DNA from: Streptomyces sp. NRRL S-1022
Lineage (GTDB): Bacteria > Actinomycetota > Actinomycetes > Streptomycetales > Streptomycetaceae
NCBI RefSeq assembly: GCF_000720135.1
Contig: NZ_JOIU01000005.1
Coordinates: forward strand, 186,001 to 250,000
Length of the DNA stretch: 64,000 nucleotides
Direction: 5' to 3'
Shown one piece after another: positions 58,399 through 64,000 of this stretch. A model generated the notes under the pieces. The model worked only from the letters and a program-made list of their open reading frames with translations. It searched no databases and was not told where the DNA came from. The first letter of the stretch is position 1; each line of letters begins with the position of its first letter. The position numbers and the translations under genes were made by a program.

Positions 58399-59196
58399 TC
58401 ACTTGTAGGTGATGTCGGAGCCGGAGTACTTGCAGTAGGTGCCGTCCGCGTTCGAGCCGTTGGTGGTCGGCTCCTTGCCGGTGTTGTTGCCGATGTACTT
58501 CTGGCAGGGAATGATCTTCTTGCTGGTGTCCCCGACGATGGTGATGTTCCGCAGGGTCGCGCTGTCGCCGTAGTTGGTGTTGATGCCGACGAGCTTGCTG
58601 CCCTTGTAGGTCGCCTCGATGCCGCTGAGGTTGATCGTCCGCTTGTACTGCGTCTTGCAGTTGCCGCAGGAGCGGGCGAAGGTGCCGAAGTTCTTCACGG
58701 CGAAGCCGGAGACGTTCAGCGTGCCGGCGCCGTTGAACTGGAACACCTTGTCACTGGCCTCCTTCGCCCCGCCGCCGCTGACGGTGTAGACGTTGGACGA
58801 CGAGGAGCCGAGGAAGGTGGCCGCGTCCTCGCCGACGTCCTCCCACCAGACGTTCTGCAGCGTGCAGCTGCCCAGGCAGTGGATGCCGTCGGCGGCGGGC
58901 GAGCCGATGATGACGTTCTTGAGGACCGTGCCGGGGGCGAGTTCCAGGATCGGGCCCTGGTCCTCGTCCTGGCTGCCGCTGCCGCTGCCGCTGCCGAGGT
59001 CGCCGGTGCCGTACAGCCGCTTCATGCCGTAGTCCTTGGTACCGGACACGGAGATGGTGGAGGAGACCGCCTGGCTGCCGTTGGCGGTCGGCCAGGTGGC
59101 CGCGTCCGCCGGCGAGGATGTCATGATCATGCCAAGCATGAGCCCGAGGGTGGCGAGGCCGCCCAGCAGACCGCGCGAGGTTGCCGATGAGGTCAT
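58399..59196 (-). CDS. Secreted pectate lyase, polysaccharide lyase family 3
   Basis: A 265-residue exported lyase. A signal peptide covers residues 1-32 (LATLGLMLGMIMTSSPADA). The PL3 right-handed beta-helix has DQGPILELAPGTVLKNVIIG, SPAADGIHCLGSCTLQNVWW and EDVGEDAATFLGSSSSNVYT, with the calcium-binding Asp/Glu residues and Lys/Arg of the cleft, and several Cys. It cleaves de-esterified pectin by beta-elimination. It is 28 bp downstream of the PL1 lyase gene, so the two make one operon for pectin breakdown. Confidence 0.92.
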   Translation of the reverse strand: MTSSATSRGLLGGLATLGLMLGMIMTSSPADAATWPTANGSQAVSSTISVSGTKDYGMKRLYGTGDLGSGSGSGSQDEDQGPILELAPGTVLKNVIIGSPAADGIHCLGSCTLQNVWWEDVGEDAATFLGSSSSNVYTVSGGGAKEASDKVFQFNGAGTLNVSGFAVKNFGTFARSCGNCKTQYKRTINLSGIEATYKGSKLVGINTNYGDSATLRNITIVGDTSKKIIPCQKYIGNNTGKEPTTNGSNADGTYCKYSGSDITYK

Positions 59197-59224
59197 GTCC
59201 CGAATGCCTTCTTCCAAGTGGGGC

Positions 59225-60181
59225 TCAGATCTTTCCGGCGCCGGCACCCGACGTCACCGAGGCGACGACCCCGGAGGCGGGTTCGGCCGTGTAGCCGTAC
59301 GGCGGGGTGGTGAAGGTGCCGGCCTGCGAGACCTCTGTGGCGGCTCCGCCGAGGTCGTTGCCGCGCAGGACGGCGTATCCGTCGACGTCGCTGTCCCGGA
59401 TGGTGGTGACGGCGACCTGGGTGTCGCGGAGGACGTTGTTCTCGACCAGCATCCGCGCGCCCATGCGGGAGTGCACGGCCGTCTCGGCGCCGACGACGTA
59501 GTTGTCGTAGAAGTGCCCGGTGCCGAAACGCAGGCTGGGGATGCGGGAGTTGACGTTGTCGAACCAGTTGTGGTGGTACGTCACCCGCAGGTGCCCGGTG
59601 TCCTCGGCCGCGTTCTTGTCGCTGTGGCCGACCAGTGAGCCCTTGTAGTGGTCCTTGAAGACGTTCCAGGACACCGTGACGTGATCGGAGGCGTGGCTGA
59701 TGTCGACCAGGCCGTCGTAGTAGTCCTTGCCGTGATCGCGGTCGGAGGACAGGGAGTTGTGGTCGATCCACACCTGCGTGGCGGCCTGGACGGTGATGGC
59801 GTCCGTCTTGACGGCCTTGCTGATGGTGAGGTTGCGGATGACGACGTTGCCGACCTTCTTCAGGCGCAGTCCGCCGCCGGTGAAGCCGGAGGACGAACCG
59901 ACGCCCAGGACGGTGGTGTTGGAGCCGATGTCGACCTGACCGCTCAGCTTGATCAGGCCGCTCACCTTCACCACCTTCGCCGAACTGCCGGTCACGGCCG
60001 TCTTGAAGGCGTCCAGGGTGGAGACGGTGACCGCCGGGGCGCTGCCGCCGCCGGTCGTCCCGGCGCCGAAGCCGACGGGGGCCGCGTCGGCCGCGTCGGC
60101 CGGCTGGGGCAGGGCGACCAGGGCCGCGGCCGACAGCGCGAGGGCGGTGGCGGCCGTGCCGGACATTCCTCTGAGCTGCAT
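59225..60181 (-). CDS. Secreted pectate lyase, polysaccharide lyase family 1
   Basis: A 318-residue exported lyase with a signal peptide to about residue 31 (TALALSAAALVALPQPADA). PL1 features are QVWIDHNSLSSDRDHGKDYY, YDGLVDISHASDHVTVSWNV with calcium-binding Asp residues, and LRVTYHHNWFDNVNSRIPSL, whose RIP segment holds the catalytic Arg. It breaks homogalacturonan and produces oligomers for the PL3 partner. A LacI-type palindrome lies about 140 bp upstream in the divergent promoter region. Confidence 0.93.
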   Translation of the reverse strand: MQLRGMSGTAATALALSAAALVALPQPADAADAAPVGFGAGTTGGGSAPAVTVSTLDAFKTAVTGSSAKVVKVSGLIKLSGQVDIGSNTTVLGVGSSSGFTGGGLRLKKVGNVVIRNLTISKAVKTDAITVQAATQVWIDHNSLSSDRDHGKDYYDGLVDISHASDHVTVSWNVFKDHYKGSLVGHSDKNAAEDTGHLRVTYHHNWFDNVNSRIPSLRFGTGHFYDNYVVGAETAVHSRMGARMLVENNVLRDTQVAVTTIRDSDVDGYAVLRGNDLGGAATEVSQAGTFTTPPYGYTAEPASGVVASVTSGAGAGKI

Positions 60182-60315
60182 GCGGGTGCGTCCGTTCTGT
60201 GTGGGGTAGGTCATATACATGAATGACGTACTCAAACTGGAACGCGAATGGGGGGGATGGTGACCCACCAGGCCCGTTTCGGTGGCAGTGGGTCACGCTG
60301 ATGAACGGACCGTAG

Positions 60316-60331
60316 AGTGCAAGCGCTTTCT
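60316..60331. promoter_or_regulatory. LacI-type palindrome
   Basis: AAGCGCTT (60321-60328) is flanked by further partial symmetry (AGTGCAAGCGCTTTCT). This is the core of many LacI/GalR-type sugar operators. It lies in the 307-bp gap between the divergent PL1 and CBM2-esterase genes. Confidence 0.5.
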
Positions 60332-60376
60332 AGTCAACCGGTCGCGCACGGCTGTTTCACACCGCGAGAAGTGCCG

Positions 60377-60390
60377 TGGGAGCGCTTCCA
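60377..60390. promoter_or_regulatory. CebR-like operator
   Basis: TGGGAGCGCTTCCA differs in a single base from the CebR box TGGGAGCGCTCCCA that governs cellulose-utilisation genes in Streptomyces. It is 99 bp ahead of the GTG of the CBM2-carrying esterase, so control by CebR and cello-oligosaccharides is likely. Confidence 0.65.
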
Positions 60391-60488
60391 TGGACCCGGG
60401 TGTCCATGCCACGATGCCGGATGGTTCCCCGCACGATGCGCACGTAGCACGCCCCCCGCACGAGCCGCGATCAGAAGGGACAGGTGAC

Positions 60489-61799
60489 GTGCCCCCCACA
60501 CCGCACCGCTCGCGAACCGCCCTCCGCAAGGCACTGGTAACCCTCCTGGGCGGACTGCTGCCGCTCCTCGCCGCCCTGGCGCTCGGCGCGCCCCCGGCCT
60601 CGGCCCGGGCGCAGGCCGTCCCCACGGCCACCCTCACCGAGGTCACCGGCTTCGGCGCCAACCCCAGCAACCTCCAGATGTACGTCTACGTCCCGGCCGG
60701 CGTCGGCGCGCACCCGGCGGTCGTCGTGGCCGTGCACTGGTGCGGCGGCTCCGCCTCCGCGATGTACTCCGGCACCGAGTGGTCCTCGCTCGCCGACCAG
60801 CACGGGTTCGTCGTCGTGTACCCGTCGGTGACCCGGGCCGGCAAGTGCTTCGACGTCTCCTCCCCGCAGGCACTCCGCCGCGGCGGCGGCAGCGACCCGG
60901 TCGGCATCCGGTCCATGGTCGACTGGGCCACCCGCACCTACGCCGCCGACACCGGACGGATCTTCGTCACCGGCATCTCCTCCGGCGCGATGATGACCAA
61001 CGTCCTGCTCGGCGACTACCCCGACGTGTTCGCCGCGGGCGCCGCCTTCTCCGGTGTCCCCTTCGGCTGCTTCGCCACCACCGACGGCTCCGAGTGGAAC
61101 AGCGCCTGCTCCGGCGGCACCGTCATCCGCACCCCGCAGCAGTGGGGCGACCTGGTGCGCGCCGCCTACCCCGGCTACACCGGCCCGCGCCCGCGGATGC
61201 AGCTGTGGCACGGCACCGAGGACGACACCCTGCGCTACCCGAACCTCGGGGAGGAGATCAAGCAGTGGACCGATGTGCACGGCGTCGGCCAGACCCCCGC
61301 CGCGACGGACACGCCCGTCTCCGGCTGGACCCGCACGCGCTACGGCGCCACCGGTGACCGCGCCCCCGTCGAGGCGATCAGCCTCCAGGGCGTCGGCCAC
61401 AACCTCTACAGCTGGGGCATGGCCTCCCGCGCACTGACCTTCTTCGGCCTCGACGGCGGCGGCACCCCACCGCAACCGCCCGCCGCCTGCAAGGTGACGG
61501 CCGCGGTCAGCACCTGGAGCACCGGTCTGACCGCCTCCGTGACCGTCACCAACACCGGTACGACCCCGGTGAACGGCTGGAAACTCGGCTTCACCCTGCC
61601 GGCCGGGCAGACCCTCACCAACGGCTGGAACGCCGGCTACAGCGGCAGCACCGGCGCGGTGACCGCGACCAACGCCGCGTACAACGCCACCATCGCACCC
61701 GGCGCGAGCGTCACCATCGGCTACCAGGCCACGCACACCGGAAACAGCGCGGCACCGGCCGCGTTCAGCCTCAACGGCAGCGCCTGCACGGCCGGTTGA
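60489..61799 (+). CDS. Secreted PHB-depolymerase-type esterase with CBM2
   Basis: A 436-residue exported enzyme. A signal peptide runs to about residue 40. The CE1/PHB-depolymerase-type alpha/beta-hydrolase has VVAVHWCGGSASAMYSGTEW (oxyanion), GRIFVTGISSGAMMTNVLLG with nucleophile Ser in GISSG, the Asp region LWHGTEDDTLRY and the His at GVGHNLYSW. A short PPQPP linker joins a family 2 cellulose-binding module (CKVTAAVSTWSTGLTASVTV to the final Cys). It is probably an acetyl-xylan or feruloyl esterase bound to cellulose. GTG 60489 has AGAAGGGA 8 nt upstream. Confidence 0.9.
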   Translation: MPPTPHRSRTALRKALVTLLGGLLPLLAALALGAPPASARAQAVPTATLTEVTGFGANPSNLQMYVYVPAGVGAHPAVVVAVHWCGGSASAMYSGTEWSSLADQHGFVVVYPSVTRAGKCFDVSSPQALRRGGGSDPVGIRSMVDWATRTYAADTGRIFVTGISSGAMMTNVLLGDYPDVFAAGAAFSGVPFGCFATTDGSEWNSACSGGTVIRTPQQWGDLVRAAYPGYTGPRPRMQLWHGTEDDTLRYPNLGEEIKQWTDVHGVGQTPAATDTPVSGWTRTRYGATGDRAPVEAISLQGVGHNLYSWGMASRALTFFGLDGGGTPPQPPAACKVTAAVSTWSTGLTASVTVTNTGTTPVNGWKLGFTLPAGQTLTNGWNAGYSGSTGAVTATNAAYNATIAPGASVTIGYQATHTGNSAAPAAFSLNGSACTAG

Positions 61800-61806
61800 C
61801 GACCCC

Positions 61807-61847
61807 GGGTGCGCGCCGGACCGCCCCGGCCGGTCCGGCGCGCACCC
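61807..61847 (+). terminator. Strong hairpin terminator, 16-bp perfect stem
   Basis: GGGTGCGCGCCGGACC pairs with GGTCCGGCGCGCACCC over a 9-nt loop, eight bases beyond the esterase stop. It divides the esterase from the next gene, which must have some promoter of its own or depend on read-through. Confidence 0.8.
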
Positions 61848-61931
61848 CGCCGGGCGGACTCCCGGGCTCGCCGGCCCGCGCCCGGCTGCCGCGTGCCCCG
61901 CACCGACACCCCGCACCCCGGAAAGGCCTCC

Positions 61932-63257
61932 GTGAAGCCGTCCAGCAGAACGCCGTTCGCCACCCTGCTCAGCACCTGCGTCCTCGTCCTCGCCCTGGCC
62001 GTGACCGCCTCCGCCCTCACGGCCCTGGTCACCAGGACGGCACCGGCCACCGCCGCGGCCGGCCCCGGCCGGCACTGGGTGAACACCTGGACGGGCATGC
62101 CCCAGCTGACCGAACCCGCCAACCTGCCGCCCGCGCCGTACACCGGTGAGAAGTCGGTGCTCGTGGACACCACCCTGCGGCAGACCGTACGCGTCACCGC
62201 CGGCGGGCCCCGCATCCGGCTGCGCTTCTCCAACGCCTACGGCGACACCCCGCTGCCGCTCACCGCCGTCACCGTGGCCCTGCCCCGCGACGGCAGGGCC
62301 GGCGCCGGCGCGGTCGAGCCGGGGAGCCTGCGCCCGGTCACCTTCGCGGGCCGGGACGCGGTGACCGTCCCGGTCGGCGCGCAGATGGTCTCCGACCCGC
62401 TGGACTTCGCGCTGCGCGCCGGATCCGAGCTGACCGTGACGGCGTACACCGCGCGCGGCCAGAACTCGCTCGCGCTCACCTCCCACCCCGGCTCGCGCAC
62501 CACGTCGTACCTCGCCCACGGCGACCACACGCGCGACGCGGACCTCCCCGGCGCGACCGCCGTCGACCACTGGTACCTGCTGAGCGACGTCGAGGTGCTG
62601 GCGCCCGCCCGCAGCCACGCGGTCGCGATCGTCGGAGACTCGCTCACCGACGGACGCGGCTCCACCACCAACGGCAACGACCGCTGGCCCGACCGGTTCT
62701 ACGACCGCCTGCGCAGCCGCCCGGCCACCTCCGGCATCGCCGTCCTCAACCAGGCGGCCGGCGGCAACCGCGTCCTGAACGACGGACTCGGCCCCAATGT
62801 GCTCGCCCGCCTCGACCGGGACGTCCTGTCCCGCAGCGCAGTGGCCTGGCTGATCGTCTTCGAGGGCGTCAACGACATCGGCACCGCCGGGGCCACCCCC
62901 GAAGAGCAGCGCGCGGTCACCGACGACCTGATCGCCGGGTACCGGCAGATCATCGTCCGCGCCCACGCCCAGGGCATCCGGGTCTACGGCGCGACCCTCA
63001 CCCCGTTCGGCGGCAGCACCCTGTACGACGACCCGGCCAAGGAACGGGAGGCCGGCCGGCAACGCGTCAACGCCTGGATCCGCACCCCCGGCCACTTCGA
63101 CGCGGTGATCGACTTCGACCGGGCGGTACGGGACCCCGCGGACCCCGGCCGGCTGCTGCCCGCGCTGCACGCCGGGGACTGGCTGCACCTGAATCCCGAG
63201 GGGTACCGCGTGCTCGCCGACGCCGTGCCCGAGGGGCTGTTCCGGCCCGCCTCCTGA
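61932..63257 (+). CDS. Secreted SGNH/GDSL hydrolase
   Basis: A 441-residue exported esterase. A membrane/signal segment covers residues 12-42. A beta-rich N-terminal domain (residues 50-215) precedes the SGNH core: block I VAIVGDSLTDGRGSTT with the catalytic Ser, block II NQAAGGNRVL, block III FEGVNDIGTA and block V DWLHLNPEGY with the Asp/His. This architecture belongs to the XynE-like/rhamnogalacturonan acetylesterase side of SGNH enzymes and fits deacetylation of pectin or xylan. GGAAAGG stands before the GTG. It extends the plant-polymer module. Confidence 0.9.
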   Translation: MKPSSRTPFATLLSTCVLVLALAVTASALTALVTRTAPATAAAGPGRHWVNTWTGMPQLTEPANLPPAPYTGEKSVLVDTTLRQTVRVTAGGPRIRLRFSNAYGDTPLPLTAVTVALPRDGRAGAGAVEPGSLRPVTFAGRDAVTVPVGAQMVSDPLDFALRAGSELTVTAYTARGQNSLALTSHPGSRTTSYLAHGDHTRDADLPGATAVDHWYLLSDVEVLAPARSHAVAIVGDSLTDGRGSTTNGNDRWPDRFYDRLRSRPATSGIAVLNQAAGGNRVLNDGLGPNVLARLDRDVLSRSAVAWLIVFEGVNDIGTAGATPEEQRAVTDDLIAGYRQIIVRAHAQGIRVYGATLTPFGGSTLYDDPAKEREAGRQRVNAWIRTPGHFDAVIDFDRAVRDPADPGRLLPALHAGDWLHLNPEGYRVLADAVPEGLFRPAS

Positions 63258-63415
63258 AGCCGCGCCTCCGGCGAAGTCGCGTACGGGGCGGGGTAGCGCC
63301 GGCGCGATCCGTGGCGTTCCCTGGAAGAGGTGGTGTCCTCCGGGAAAAGAGGGGATGACCAGCACGCTCACGGGCACTCGGCGGGCACGCACGACCATCT
63401 CACCCGAGGAGAGTC

Positions 63416-63964
63416 ATGGCTGAGCAGAAGTCTTCGGCCCTCACGGCGCCCCTGCGCGGCGCTGCCTCGGTACTGCGCAGGGTGCCCGGCGCCGGAACGG
63501 TGACCAGGGCCGCGGAGGAAACACTGGACAAGGTCGGCGCGGTCTCGCCCCGGGGCCGGCGCATGGCGGTGTACGCGGGGGCGGGGCTGCTCGGCGCCGC
63601 GGGTGTGGTCGAGTGGCCCGTCGCGCTCACCGGCGCGGCGGTGGCCTGGCTCACCCAGCCCCGGCCGGCTCAGGCCGGGGACGCGGGTGCGCGACAGCCC
63701 GAACCCGCCCACGACCTCGGCACCGCCGCCCTCAGGTCCGGCGGCGGGGGCCACGCGCCCGGCGGGGCGACCGCCGGGACCACGACGTCCCCGGGCGGCC
63801 ACGTCCCGGGCACGCCCGCATCCGGCGGCCACGCCCCGGGCCGTACCGGGCACGCCGGGACAGCCGGTCCGCCGGACGCGGCCCAAGGCGGCCAGGCGTC
63901 GGCGGCCAAGACGTCCCACGGGCCCCTCGGGCCGACCGCGCGGCCCGACCGCACCACGCTCTGA
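63416..63964 (+). CDS. Hypothetical protein with one membrane segment and Gly/Pro tail
   Basis: A 182-residue protein. Residues 1-45 are helical and basic (PLRGAASVLRRVPGAGTVTR), one hydrophobic stretch covers about 50-78 (RMAVYAGAGLLGAAGVVEWP then VALTGAAVAWL), and residues 85-182 are a low-complexity Gly/Ala/Pro/Thr tail with GHAPG and GHVPG repeats. GAGGAGAG precedes the ATG. The start of another gene lies 20 bp further, so the two may be co-transcribed. No function can be assigned. Confidence 0.7.
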   Translation: MAEQKSSALTAPLRGAASVLRRVPGAGTVTRAAEETLDKVGAVSPRGRRMAVYAGAGLLGAAGVVEWPVALTGAAVAWLTQPRPAQAGDAGARQPEPAHDLGTAALRSGGGGHAPGGATAGTTTSPGGHVPGTPASGGHAPGRTGHAGTAGPPDAAQGGQASAAKTSHGPLGPTARPDRTTL

Positions 63965-63983
63965 ACACCCTGAGGAGGTCACG

Positions 63984-64000
63984 TTGCCCGGTCTGCTCAC
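63984..64000 (+). CDS. 5' end of a further gene (truncated by the window)
   Basis: A TTG at 63984 is preceded by GAGGAGG with 5 nt spacing and reads MPGLL before the window ends. In other Streptomyces the preceding kind of small membrane protein is sometimes followed by a large cation P-type ATPase, but nothing here proves it. Confidence 0.35.

Overview
The window is chromosomal DNA from a high-GC actinomycete, almost certainly a Streptomyces. Support comes from third-position GC bias, frequent GTG/TTG starts, a complete conservon (cvnABCD) and Streptomyces-type families such as DUF5709, DUF5997, PaaX and a HIDLLR-type leader peptide. I see no insertion sequence, prophage, tRNA, rRNA or CRISPR array. 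Most genes look like ordinary chromosomal genes, with a gradual shift towards secreted hydrolases.

Layout. (1) 0.5-4 kb: small hypotheticals, an MpaB/DUF2236 oxygenase-like gene, a decayed alpha/beta-hydrolase tail and a methyltransferase. (2) 4-11.4 kb: an MHYT membrane sensor, then a conservon (NIT-domain histidine-kinase-like CvnA, roadblock CvnB, DUF742 CvnC, GTPase CvnD), a PPOX flavoprotein, a second roadblock gene and a DUF6397-like protein preceded by a lone DnaA-box 9-mer. (3) 11.4-16.6 kb: TesB thioesterase, an 837-aa DEAD/DEAH helicase with a DUF3516-type C-terminus, a YdjM-like membrane protein, zinc-free ribosomal protein L31 and DUF5709. (4) 17-31.7 kb: an asymmetric heterodimeric ABC exporter, an L,D-transpeptidase-like lipoprotein, a large secreted amidase, an M1 peptidase, a PNGase A-like protein, a MarR/ABC-exporter pair with a palindromic operator, an MltG-like transglycosylase and an FAD monooxygenase. 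(5) 32.4-35.4 kb: ssuCBA sulfonate/organosulfur transport genes led by a 27-aa leader peptide with a cysteine codon and a 50-nt pyrimidine tract, a likely sulfur-responsive attenuator. (6) 35.4-40 kb: YjbQ, a LuxR-type regulator, DUF5997, a LysR effector domain without HTH, and an MFS exporter. (7) 40-56.8 kb: a GH127 enzyme interrupted by a LamG domain, a HAD phosphatase, an Lrp/FUSC pair, a lactonase, a CbiX-like protein, a BadF-type kinase with uracil-DNA glycosylase, BNR and HEAT proteins, and an AidB-like acyl-CoA dehydrogenase opposite PaaX. (8) 56.9-64 kb: a BenE transporter, then a plant-cell-wall module (PL1 and PL3 pectate lyases, a CBM2 esterase, an SGNH esterase) with LacI-type operators, one of them nearly a CebR box.

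Regulatory logic can be read at several divergent promoters, where perfect or near-perfect palindromes sit between regulator and target (MarR, PaaX, the GH127 promoter, the pectate-lyase/esterase promoter). Strong GC-rich hairpins separate most converging gene pairs. The observations most worth following are the ssu leader/attenuator, the composite degenerate ATP site of the ABC pair, the amidase whose lytic-transglycosylase-like domain lacks its catalytic Glu, and the LamG insertion in GH127.
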